A stretch of 64,000 nucleotides of DNA from an uncultured Lachnospiraceae bacterium (lineage in GTDB: Bacteria; Bacillota; Clostridia; Lachnospirales; Lachnospiraceae), in the NCBI GenBank assembly GCA_947631505.1, contig CANRLR010000002.1:1-64000 (forward strand), in the 5' to 3' direction. The first letter of the stretch is position 1. The number at the start of each line of letters is the position of its first letter. This document shows, in pieces, positions 42,329 through 50,511 of the stretch. A program made the translations under genes and the position numbers. The notes below the pieces were generated by a model. The model saw nothing but the letters and a program-made list of their open reading frames with translations. It was not told the origin of the DNA and made no database searches.

Positions 42329-43006
42329 ATGGAACAATACAAAAAGGAATTTATCGAATTTATGGTAGAGTCGGATGTTTTAAAATTTGGTGATTTTACT
42401 TTAAAAAGTGGTCGTAAATCTCCATTTTTTATGAATGCGGGGGCCTATGTGACCGGTTCGCAGTTGAAACGTCTGGGTCAGTATTATGCCAAAGCCATTC
42501 ATGACAATTACGGAGATGATTTTGATGTACTTTTTGGACCGGCATATAAGGGAATTCCGCTGAGTGTAGCAACGACGATTGCGTTTTCGGAATTATACGG
42601 AAAGGAAATCCGTTATTGTTCAAACCGTAAAGAAGTAAAGGACCATGGAGATACGGGAATTCTTTTGGGAAGTAAAATCAAAGATGGGGATAAGGTAGTA
42701 ATTATTGAAGATGTTACGACTTCTGGTAAGTCGATTGAGGAAACGTTCCCGATTATCAAGGCACAGGGAGAGGTGGAGATTAGAGGACTTATGGTATCTC
42801 TCAATCGTATGGAACATGGAAAAGGTGAGAATATGACAGCGTTGGATGAAATCCGGGAGATGTACGGATTCCCGACGGGGGCTATTGTAACGATGGAAGA
42901 GGTTGTGGAGTGTCTTTACAATAAAGAATGTTTCGGCAAGGTGGTAATTGATGATGCGATGAAGGCAGCTATTGATCAATATTATGAACAGTATGGTGTA
43001 AAATAA
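42329..43006 (+). CDS. pyrE: Orotate phosphoribosyltransferase
   Basis: A 225-aa type I phosphoribosyltransferase converting orotate and PRPP to OMP. FGDFTLKSGRKSPFFMNAG is the orotate-side start, RKEVKDHGDTG the flexible catalytic loop, and VVIIEDVTTSGKSI the PRPP motif (residues about 126-139). AAGGAGG precedes the ATG. Last gene of the operon; a terminator follows at 43019. No PyrR-type attenuator is visible within the operon. Confidence 0.95.
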   Translation: MEQYKKEFIEFMVESDVLKFGDFTLKSGRKSPFFMNAGAYVTGSQLKRLGQYYAKAIHDNYGDDFDVLFGPAYKGIPLSVATTIAFSELYGKEIRYCSNRKEVKDHGDTGILLGSKIKDGDKVVIIEDVTTSGKSIEETFPIIKAQGEVEIRGLMVSLNRMEHGKGENMTALDEIREMYGFPTGAIVTMEEVVECLYNKECFGKVVIDDAMKAAIDQYYEQYGVK

Positions 43007-43018
43007 AATGTTTATAAA

Positions 43019-43052
43019 TTAACCCCTAAATTTGATTTAAGGGTTAATTTTT
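43019..43052 (+). terminator. Terminator of the pyr operon
   Basis: TTAACCCCTAAAT (43019-43031) pairs with ATTTAAGGGTTAA (ending 43047), with one C-A mismatch, followed by TTTTTATTT. The flagellar promoter overlaps its 3' edge. Confidence 0.85.
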
Positions 43053-43071
43053 ATTTATAACCTGCCGATAC
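43045..43071 (+). promoter_or_regulatory. Sigma-28 promoter for flaG-fliD-fliS
   Basis: TAAT (43045-43048), then 15 bases, then GCCGATAC (43064-43071), against the sigma-28 consensus TAAA-N15-GCCGATAA. It lies 50 bases before the flaG start. Fits late-class flagellar expression. Confidence 0.75.
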
Positions 43072-43121
43072 ATACGGTAAGAACTATTTTATTGTGTAAT
43101 AACACATGGAGGTGTTGGAAA

Positions 43122-43517
43122 ATGGATATTGAAAAAGTTGGAAATGTAAGTGCTGGTGCTGAGCCGATTAAAGTGGAACAGCCGAAGCATGTGGAACCGG
43201 TTCAAATAGAAACGGTACAGTCTTCTGCAAAGGCATTAGTCAGAACAGAGGAAACGGGCGAGAACAAGGATGGACGCCAAAAGAAAGAACATAGGCCGAG
43301 TGAGGCAACGATTGATGATGCTGTATCGAAAGCAAATCGTCATATGGCACATACTCGGTGTGAATATTCTTATCATAAGGAAACAAATCGTGTATCAATC
43401 AAAGTAATTGATGATTCGACAGACGAAGTGATCCGTGAGATTCCGCCAGAAAAATCATTAGACATGCTTCAGAAGATATGGGAGATGGCAGGAATACTTG
43501 TGGACGAAAAGAGATAG
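43122..43517 (+). CDS. flaG: FlaG family flagellar protein
   Basis: A 131-aa protein. A low-complexity, Pro/Val/Glu-rich N-terminal half is followed by a FlaG domain (residues about 70-130) with YHKETNRVSIKVIDDSTDEV and IREIPPEKSLDMLQKIWEM. FlaG influences filament length in other bacteria. The frame is open 10 codons upstream, but ATG 43122 has GGAGGTG. First gene of the sigma-28 operon with fliD and fliS. Confidence 0.9.
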   Translation: MDIEKVGNVSAGAEPIKVEQPKHVEPVQIETVQSSAKALVRTEETGENKDGRQKKEHRPSEATIDDAVSKANRHMAHTRCEYSYHKETNRVSIKVIDDSTDEVIREIPPEKSLDMLQKIWEMAGILVDEKR

Positions 43518-43532
43518 AATGGAGGGATTATT

Positions 43533-45665
43533 ATGCCGATTCGATTAAGCGGTCTTGCTTCAGGGCTGGATACAGAATCTATTGTTAAGGAATTAATGTC
43601 TGCCCAGAGCCTGAAAAAAAATAAAGTTGTAAAAGCGAAAACAAAATTGGAGTGGAAGAAGACTGCATGGACTGACTTGAATACGAAGCTTATTAAATTA
43701 TATGATGAGCAGATTTCTAAAATGCAGTTAGAAAGTTCTTACAAAACGAAAAAGACGAGTATTTCGAATTCTTCAATTGCCAATGTAACGGCTGCTTCGA
43801 ATGCTGCCAATGGCAGTTATACAATGGAAGTAAAGCATATTGCTACTTCCCAGTATCTGAGTGGCTCAAAACTGTCCTCAACAGGTAGTTTTGATGCGAA
43901 ATCTGTAAAATCCAAGCTCGTTGACTTGGATGCTTCTTTGGAAAATAAAGAAATTGCTATTACCGTTGATAATAAAACAACAAACTTTACAATAACAGCA
44001 GATACAAAGATTTCAGATTTTGTTTCTGCGTTGAAAAGTGCTGGATTGGATGCGTCTTATGATACGAACCAGCAGCGTTTCTTTATCAGCAGTAAGGAAA
44101 GCGGTGTAAACAACGCATTTTCTATTACGACATCCAGTTTGTCGACTGCTGAGATTGACGGACGAAAAGAAATCCGGAATGCAGTGGGATATAGTGATAT
44201 GTCGGCGGCAAATAAAAAAATTGTAGATAATGCTATTGAAACATTGCGTACATCCGGTGTAGATACAGACGCATATAACAAAGCACTGGACAATTTGGCA
44301 AAAGCATCCTATGATACTAAGACAACAGCAGCAAAAAATTCTGCTGCTACTTATGTAAAAGCGAAGCTTTATAGTGAAAATTATGATGATTACCGTCAAA
44401 AGGCAGAGGATAGTCTCAAACGGGATGATTATAAATCAGATGAAGAGTATGAAAAGGCAGTAGCAGAAAAAACAGACAAAGATCTTGCTTCCTTTATTAA
44501 TAAGCAGGTGAGCAGTGATGATGCGACCAAACAGGCTATTGATGAGGCTGCATTTACCGGTAAAACTGCTGCTGATATTACCGCATTAGGTGATGCTGCC
44601 GTTAAGAAATTTTATGGTGAAGCTGCCGATGCGGTGAAAGATTTTGCGGGTACAGATGGTGTTACAGAAAGTGGATTAAAAGAACAGATTCGTCAGAAAA
44701 CAGAGAGTTATGCCGGTATTACAGACCGTACAGCGGCAGCGGACTCTTCTGCACTGAATGCAATGGGACTTACTGATATTGTCATGGATGCAAACGGTGT
44801 GGCAAAAGCAGCAGGAACAAAGCCGGCTGGTTTTGCTATGATTGAGGCATCGGATAGTGAAATTATTTTGAATGGAGCTACTTTGACCTCTTCTTCCGCT
44901 ACGGTATCTGCGAATGGACTCAGCATCGAATTAACAGGACTTACGAAAACAGATGAGCCAGTTACGTTTTCGGTTACGAACGATATTGATGGTGTATATA
45001 ATGCAGTGAAGAATGCATTGAAAGAATATAATGCAGTCTTAAAAGAGATGAATACGCTATACAATGCAGATTCTGCTAAGGGTTATGAGCCACTGACGAG
45101 TGAAGAAAAAGAAGCGATGTCCGACAGTGATGTAGAGCTTTGGGAAAAGAAAGTAAAAGATTCCCTGCTTCGCAATGATTCTACCCTGAGTAATATTATG
45201 AGTGGAATGAGAAATGCCATGATGTCAACGGTTCAGTATAATGGTAAAAATTATGCCCTGTCTTCTTTTGGTATTATGACATCTACCGATTATACAGAGG
45301 GCGGTTTGCTGCATATTTATGGAGACTCTGAGGATTCTACATACTCCACAAGAGATGACAAATTGAAAAAAGCATTACAGGAAGATCCGGATGCTGTAGT
45401 TGCTACATTAAGCGGTGTATTTACAAAGCTGCGTGAAACAATGAGCCGTCAGATGGCAAGTAATAAAGTCAGCAGCGCACGTACTTTTTATAATGATATT
45501 CAAATGAAAGATGATTTGAAGTCGTATGAAGAAGAAATTGAAGACTGGGAAGACCGGCTGGCTGATATGGAAGAATCTTACTATAAGAAGTTTACTGCGA
45601 TGGAGACAGCACTTGCTAAACTACAGTCACAACAGAATTCCTTGGCTAGTTTATTTGGTGGTTGA
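43533..45665 (+). CDS. fliD: Flagellar filament cap protein
   Basis: A 710-aa FliD (HAP2) that caps the filament and folds flagellin at its tip. The N-terminal FliD_N domain reads MPIRLSGLASGLDTESIVKE, followed by coiled-coil and Ala/Ser-rich variable domains (about 100-480). The C-terminal FliD_C domain has FSVTNDIDGVYNAVKNALKE, NIMSGMRNAM and a final coiled coil (YEEEIEDWEDRLADMEES). It is longer than the enterobacterial protein because of a 200-residue charged insert (about 220-430). GGAGGG precedes the ATG. Confidence 0.95.
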   Translation: MPIRLSGLASGLDTESIVKELMSAQSLKKNKVVKAKTKLEWKKTAWTDLNTKLIKLYDEQISKMQLESSYKTKKTSISNSSIANVTAASNAANGSYTMEVKHIATSQYLSGSKLSSTGSFDAKSVKSKLVDLDASLENKEIAITVDNKTTNFTITADTKISDFVSALKSAGLDASYDTNQQRFFISSKESGVNNAFSITTSSLSTAEIDGRKEIRNAVGYSDMSAANKKIVDNAIETLRTSGVDTDAYNKALDNLAKASYDTKTTAAKNSAATYVKAKLYSENYDDYRQKAEDSLKRDDYKSDEEYEKAVAEKTDKDLASFINKQVSSDDATKQAIDEAAFTGKTAADITALGDAAVKKFYGEAADAVKDFAGTDGVTESGLKEQIRQKTESYAGITDRTAAADSSALNAMGLTDIVMDANGVAKAAGTKPAGFAMIEASDSEIILNGATLTSSSATVSANGLSIELTGLTKTDEPVTFSVTNDIDGVYNAVKNALKEYNAVLKEMNTLYNADSAKGYEPLTSEEKEAMSDSDVELWEKKVKDSLLRNDSTLSNIMSGMRNAMMSTVQYNGKNYALSSFGIMTSTDYTEGGLLHIYGDSEDSTYSTRDDKLKKALQEDPDAVVATLSGVFTKLRETMSRQMASNKVSSARTFYNDIQMKDDLKSYEEEIEDWEDRLADMEESYYKKFTAMETALAKLQSQQNSLASLFGG

Positions 45666-45687
45666 TGGAGTATAAAAGGGGGTTCAT

Positions 45688-46068
45688 ATGAATCTGAATA
45701 GAGCGAATGATTATCAGAAAAATGCAATATTGACTGCTTCTCCGTCGGAACTTACACTAATGCTTTATGATGGAGCAATTAAATTTTGTAACATTGCCCT
45801 GATTGGATTAGAGAAAAAAGATATGGAAAAAGTGAATACAAATTTAAAAAAGGCACAGGCGATTATTACCGAGCTTCGAATTACACTTGACCATAAATAT
45901 CCGGTGTGGGAAGATTTTGACCGCGTATATGATTATATTTATCGATGTCTCGTGGAGGGAAATATACAAAAGGATTCGGAAATCGTCGAAGAGGCATTGA
46001 GACGCATTCGGGAAATGAGAGATACTTGGAAAGAAGTTATGCGATTGAGTGCTGGTGGCGGCAAATAA
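45688..46068 (+). CDS. fliS: Flagellin export chaperone
   Basis: A 126-aa four-helix protein. RANDYQKNAILTASPSELTL, MLYDGAIKFCNIAL and a LRITLDHKYP segment are the FliS hallmarks. FliS binds the flagellin C-terminus until export. It starts 23 bases after fliD behind AAGGGGG, the usual fliD-fliS order. Confidence 0.95.
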   Translation: MNLNRANDYQKNAILTASPSELTLMLYDGAIKFCNIALIGLEKKDMEKVNTNLKKAQAIITELRITLDHKYPVWEDFDRVYDYIYRCLVEGNIQKDSEIVEEALRRIREMRDTWKEVMRLSAGGGK

Positions 46069-46093
46069 TGGATAGAAAGAATTGGTGTAAAGA

Positions 46094-46579
46094 ATGAGTG
46101 TAGAACGTGTTTACGTCGATATGATGGCAGATACCTTGAACCGGAAAAAGGAAATTCTTACTTTTATTTATGATAAAACAAAAGAGCAGGAAATTCTTTT
46201 GAAGGAGGAAGAACTGAATCAGGAGCGATTTAATGAACTGATTCAGGAAAAAGGGGAGAGAATTGAACAGCTGAACCAAATGGACGAAGGGTTTGACCGA
46301 TTGTTTAAACAGGTGGAAAAGGAGATTACGGCAAATCGGGAAGCTTATCGTGAACAAATACAGGCGATGCAAAAAACCATTGCCTTGGTCGGAGATCTGG
46401 GAATGAAGATTCAAGCTCTGGAACACCAAAATTCGGAACGGTTTAAAATTTATTTGTCAACACAGCGGAAGACAATTCGGGAATTTCATAGGAACAACCA
46501 AACTGCATCCACGTACCATAAAAATATGTCATTTGCACAAGGAGCAGGACAGTCATATTTCTTTAATGAGCAAAAGTAA
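46094..46579 (+). CDS. FliT/FlgN-like flagellar chaperone
   Basis: A 161-aa, highly charged, coiled-coil protein (residues 10-130) directly after fliS, where fliT normally lies. Sequence similarity is low, as usual for these chaperones; the residues LIQEKGERIEQLNQMDEGFD resemble the FlgN/FliT helix. Identity rests mainly on position and helix content. The start has only a weak site (TGTAAAGA). A terminator follows within four bases. Confidence 0.7.
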   Translation: MSVERVYVDMMADTLNRKKEILTFIYDKTKEQEILLKEEELNQERFNELIQEKGERIEQLNQMDEGFDRLFKQVEKEITANREAYREQIQAMQKTIALVGDLGMKIQALEHQNSERFKIYLSTQRKTIREFHRNNQTASTYHKNMSFAQGAGQSYFFNEQK

Positions 46580-46582
46580 AGT

Positions 46583-46625
46583 AAAAGGGAAGTTCTTTTA
46601 GTAAAGAGAGCTTCCCCTTTTTTTG
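46583..46625 (+). terminator. Terminator of the flaG-fliD-fliS operon
   Basis: AAAAGGGAAG (46583-46592) pairs with CTTCCCCTTTT (46611-46621), with further TTCTTT/AAAGAG pairing inside, followed by a run of T. Confidence 0.9.
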
Positions 46626-46784
46626 TGTTATCAGTCTTGATACAGAACCCAATATAATGGTTATTAAAACGCTTATGTCATAAATTTGTGCGGTACATAA
46701 TTTTTAATCACACATGGATAAAAAGATATGCTATGCTTAGCGATATAAGCAGGCAGAGTTCCTGAAGGAAGCGGAGGTTTCAGA

Positions 46785-47309
46785 ATGGATGATCTTATGA
46801 ATGACTTGGCGTTGGAAGACGTGGCCTCTTTTTTGCAATGGATATTGGATTGTAATAGGGGAGATGGCAAGCAGTGTGATTATGTGATTGAAAATCCCAT
46901 TATTCTATTATCTTATGCCGATTGTTATATAAAGGAGAAGCAAAAAAAAGAGACAGCGGGAGAACTGGTACAGCATCTATATCAGTATTGTAATCAATTT
47001 AAAGGGCAGATCGTGAATATTCGGGAAAGGAAAATGTCAGAGCAGAAATGGGGGCAGTTACAAACGGAAATCTATGAGGCGAAGGAGGAAATAAAAGCTT
47101 CTTCTCTCGCAGAGGAAAAAAAGGAATTTGTTATTCAGGTTCTGGAGAAATTAAGAACTTGGAAAAAAGGGGATGAGGTATCACTCCCACTTTTGTGGGA
47201 ATGTCAGAATGAATTTCATGGTTTTCTGATTGGAATGGGAAAGGCATCCGCTCTCATTCTTGAGATACTGATGCCTTATCCGCAAGTTCAATATTATTTA
47301 GGAATTTAA
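46785..47309 (+). CDS. Unknown 174-aa protein beside the flagellar operon
   Basis: A soluble, mostly helical protein (MDDLMNDLALEDVASFLQWI ... LPLLWECQNEFHGFLIGMGK) that I do not recognise. GCGGAGG precedes the ATG. About 55 bases upstream, GCGATATA with AAAA 15 bases earlier weakly resembles a sigma-28 promoter, so it may belong to the motility regulon. Its stop overlaps the convergent symporter stop by four bases. The 46626-46784 gap otherwise holds only AT-rich sequence. Confidence 0.6.
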   Translation: MDDLMNDLALEDVASFLQWILDCNRGDGKQCDYVIENPIILLSYADCYIKEKQKKETAGELVQHLYQYCNQFKGQIVNIRERKMSEQKWGQLQTEIYEAKEEIKASSLAEEKKEFVIQVLEKLRTWKKGDEVSLPLLWECQNEFHGFLIGMGKASALILEILMPYPQVQYYLGI

Positions 47310-48967
47310 TTCATTTTCTCGGCTTTAATTACACTTTGGAACTCTCGCATATCTTTGGCTATTACACCACTGAGGGCCAGCATACAGATTAAGTTCGGAA
47401 TCGCCATTAAGGCATTGGCAATATCAGAGAAATCCCATACAATCTGTAATGTAGTTGTAGCACCGATATAGGCAATCAGAGAAAATAAGATTCGATAGAG
47501 CATATTGTACTTGTGCGTTTTCAAAAGAAATTCTAATGCCTTTTCACCATGATATTCCCATCCGAGAATAGTGGAGAAGGCAAATAGTGCAATTCCGATA
47601 CAGACTAAGTATCCGCCTATATTTCCTAAAGCACTTTGGAAAGCAGCAATCGTAAGTGCCGAACCGGTCAGGAGTGCATGATATTCATATCTGCCGTTGG
47701 CATCAAAAGTATATTCGTTTAAGTCTTTATCCTGATATTTGCCCTTTAATGTATTTGCAGAGGCACCTTCTTTAGCAGTAAGGGTAATGGAAGATTCTTC
47801 TCCGGAAACATCGGTCAGAATAAGTCCCTCTTTGTCTGTGCTGACATGATAGGTGACTGCTCTGTCATCGGTATTCAGTGTTAGCTGGGAAACATTCGGA
47901 TTCTCTTCCTGAACAATGGTGTAAGTTCCCACTGTACTTGGTGTTGTTTCTACCGTGCCGAGCATACCGGAACTGGCGATGCAAAGTCCGGTAATCGTGC
48001 AAACAACAATCGTATCCCAAAAAGTTCCGGTCATATTGATGTATCCCTGACGTACCGGATTATCTGTTGTGGCAGCTGCTGCGGTAATTGCGGCAGATCC
48101 CATTCCGGCTTCGTTGGAGAATACTCCTCTGGCAACTCCATACCGCATCGCATTCATCATCGCGGCAGTAATGCTTCCGCAAAGACCGCCTCCAATAGCA
48201 GTCGGACTGAATGCCATTTTGATAATCATAGTGATTCCGGCCGGAACAGCTTTATAATTAATAAGGATAACAATAATACCGGCAATAATGTAGAAAACAG
48301 CCATCAACGGAACAATAACCTGTGAAACTTTTGAAATGGATTTAATGCCGCCGACAATGATAATAAATGCAAGAGCAGTAATGATGATACCGAGTACCCA
48401 GACAGGTATACCAAAAGTGGAATTTACTGCAGTGGAGATCGAGTTTGCCTGTGTCATATTTCCGATTCCGAACGAAGCAATAACGGCAAAAAGAGCAAAG
48501 CACCATCCAAGGACAGAACCCACTTTTTTATTTTTAAAGGCTTTTTTCATTGTGTACATCGGACCGCCGGACATTTCACCGGCATCATTTACTTCCCGGT
48601 ATTTGATGGCGAGCATACATTCACTGAATTTTGAAGTCAGTCCAAAAAAGGCAGAGAGCCACATCCACACAAGAGCACCGGGGCCGCCAGAAACCATAGC
48701 AGTAGCAACACCTACAATGTTTCCGGTACCGATGGTAGCCGCTAACGCTGTAGTAAGAGCAGAAAAGGGCGAGATGTCTCCGCTTCCCCGCTTTGTTGTA
48801 CGGGCTTCTTTCCCTAACCCGCTTTTTAAAGCGTAACCTAGATTTCGCCAGCCTAAAAAACGGGTTCGGATTGTAAGAAAAATTCCGGTTCCTACAAGAA
48901 GAATCAGCATGACGGGTCCCCAGACAAAACTGTCAATAGTAGAAAGAATGGATTGAACTGTTTCCAT
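47306..48967 (-). CDS. Sodium:alanine symporter (AgcS family) with inserted domain
   Basis: A 553-aa integral membrane protein of the AgcS family. ISPFSALTTALAATIGTGNI is the conserved substrate/Na+ loop, GGPGALVWMW and SGGPMYTM follow, and RGVFSNEAGMGSA is the second signature. Between spans near residues 335 and 430 there is an extra, soluble-looking segment of about 90 residues (TYTIVQEENPNVSQLTLNTD ... YEFDANGRYEY-like), absent from typical 440-480-aa members. It would sit on one side of the membrane, probably outside. GGAGGAC precedes the ATG. Confidence 0.9.
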   Translation of the reverse strand: METVQSILSTIDSFVWGPVMLILLVGTGIFLTIRTRFLGWRNLGYALKSGLGKEARTTKRGSGDISPFSALTTALAATIGTGNIVGVATAMVSGGPGALVWMWLSAFFGLTSKFSECMLAIKYREVNDAGEMSGGPMYTMKKAFKNKKVGSVLGWCFALFAVIASFGIGNMTQANSISTAVNSTFGIPVWVLGIIITALAFIIIVGGIKSISKVSQVIVPLMAVFYIIAGIIVILINYKAVPAGITMIIKMAFSPTAIGGGLCGSITAAMMNAMRYGVARGVFSNEAGMGSAAITAAAATTDNPVRQGYINMTGTFWDTIVVCTITGLCIASSGMLGTVETTPSTVGTYTIVQEENPNVSQLTLNTDDRAVTYHVSTDKEGLILTDVSGEESSITLTAKEGASANTLKGKYQDKDLNEYTFDANGRYEYHALLTGSALTIAAFQSALGNIGGYLVCIGIALFAFSTILGWEYHGEKALEFLLKTHKYNMLYRILFSLIAYIGATTTLQIVWDFSDIANALMAIPNLICMLALSGVIAKDMREFQSVIKAEKMN

Positions 48968-49062
48968 GAATAATGTCCTCCATATGATTTTTTTCGATAA
49001 GTATAAAAAATAAATTCTACCTTATAGAATAGCAAATATCACTGGTTTTGTCAAAATCCACG

Positions 49063-49091
49063 TTGCAAGAGTAAGGAAAATGTTGTATAAT
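49063..49091 (+). promoter_or_regulatory. Sigma-A promoter for serS
   Basis: TTGCAA (49063-49068), 17-base spacer, TATAAT (49086-49091), 63 bases before the serS start. There is no room for a T-box leader, which many Firmicute serS genes carry. Confidence 0.85.
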
Positions 49092-49154
49092 TATATTCGT
49101 ATGATTTGTTCTAAAAAGGGACATATAGCAAGAAAAATCTGGAGGAGAGAAAAG

Positions 49155-50441
49155 ATGCTCGACATTAAGTTTTTAAGAGAAAATCCTGAAATTGTAAAAG
49201 AAAATATCAAGAATAAATTTCAAGAGCATAAATTACCAATGGTTGATGAGGTCATTGCTTTTGATAAGGAACGTCGCGAGACACAGCAGAAGGCAGATGA
49301 TCTTCGTGCTCTCCGCAAGAAAAATTCTAAAATGATCGGTGCTCTTATGGGACAGGGCAAAAAGGATGAGGCAGAGAAAATGAAGGCGGAGGTTGCCAAG
49401 TATGCAGATGACTTGGCTGCTTTGGAAGAGAAGGAAACAGAATTAGCGGGGAAAATCAATGAGAGAATGTTGGTCATTCCCAACATCATTGATTCCAGTG
49501 TTCCGATTGGAAAAGATGATAGTGAAAATGTAGAAATTGAGCGCTATGGGGAACCGGTCGTTCCGGATTTTGAAATCCCTTACCATACCGATATTATGGA
49601 ACGTTTTGACGGAATTGATCTGGATGCGGCAAGAGATGTGGCAGGAAATGGATTTTATTATTTGATGGGAGATATTGCAAGACTTCATTCTGCTGTTATC
49701 TCTTATGCCAGAGACTTTATGATTGACCGTGGTTTTACTTACTGCGTTCCGCCATTTATGATTCGCTCCAATGTAGTTACCGGTGTGATGTCCTTTGATG
49801 AAATGGATGCAATGATGTATAAAATCGAGGGAGAAGATCTGTACTTGATCGGGACAAGTGAACACTCTATGATCGGCAAATTCATTGATAAGATTGTCCC
49901 AGAGGAGCAGCTGCCAAAAACACTGACAAGTTATTCCCCATGTTTCCGCAAAGAAAAGGGAGCACATGGAATTGAGGAGCGGGGTGTATACCGGATTCAC
50001 CAGTTTGAAAAGCAGGAAATGATTGTTGTCTGCAAACCAGAAGACAGCAGCATGTGGTTTGATAAATTGTGGCAGAATACCGTTGATTTGTTCCGCTCAT
50101 TGGATATTCCGGTCCGTACATTAGAGTGCTGTTCCGGGGATTTGGCAGATTTGAAAGTGAAATCCATCGACGTAGAGGCATGGAGCCCAAGGCAGAAAAA
50201 ATATTTCGAGGTAGGTTCTTGCAGCAACCTCGGTGATGCACAGGCACGTCGGTTAAAAATCCGTGTGGTAGGGGAGAGCGGTAAATATTTTGCACATACT
50301 TTAAATAATACCGTAGTTGCACCGCCCCGTATGCTGATTGCTTTTCTGGAAAACAATTTGAATGAAGATGGTTCTGTCAACATTCCAAAGGCATTACAGT
50401 CATATATGGGCGGTATGGAAAGTATAAAAACAAAAAAATGA
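49155..50441 (+). CDS. serS: Seryl-tRNA synthetase
   Basis: A 428-aa class II synthetase. The N-terminal tRNA-binding coiled coil (MLDIKFLRENPEIVKENIKN, to about residue 105) leads to the catalytic core. That core has motif 2 (SPCFRKEKGAHGIEERGVYR, with IHQFEKQEM) and motif 3 (NTVVAPPRMLIAFLENN). The motif 2 length and the CCSGDLADLKVKSIDVEAW region fit the bacterial type. The frame is open upstream from 49080, but GGAGGAG fits ATG 49155. Confidence 0.97.
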   Translation: MLDIKFLRENPEIVKENIKNKFQEHKLPMVDEVIAFDKERRETQQKADDLRALRKKNSKMIGALMGQGKKDEAEKMKAEVAKYADDLAALEEKETELAGKINERMLVIPNIIDSSVPIGKDDSENVEIERYGEPVVPDFEIPYHTDIMERFDGIDLDAARDVAGNGFYYLMGDIARLHSAVISYARDFMIDRGFTYCVPPFMIRSNVVTGVMSFDEMDAMMYKIEGEDLYLIGTSEHSMIGKFIDKIVPEEQLPKTLTSYSPCFRKEKGAHGIEERGVYRIHQFEKQEMIVVCKPEDSSMWFDKLWQNTVDLFRSLDIPVRTLECCSGDLADLKVKSIDVEAWSPRQKKYFEVGSCSNLGDAQARRLKIRVVGESGKYFAHTLNNTVVAPPRMLIAFLENNLNEDGSVNIPKALQSYMGGMESIKTKK

Positions 50442-50461
50442 CATAGAGTCATGTTAAGGTA

Positions 50462-50489
50462 GGAACTGTCCATATGGCAGTTCCTTTTT
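50462..50489 (+). terminator. Terminator of serS
   Basis: GGAACTG (50462-50468) / CAGTTCC (50478-50484) around TCCATATGG, followed by TTTTTA. Confidence 0.9.
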
Positions 50490-50511
50490 ATCTAATAGGA
50501 TAGATTAACAT

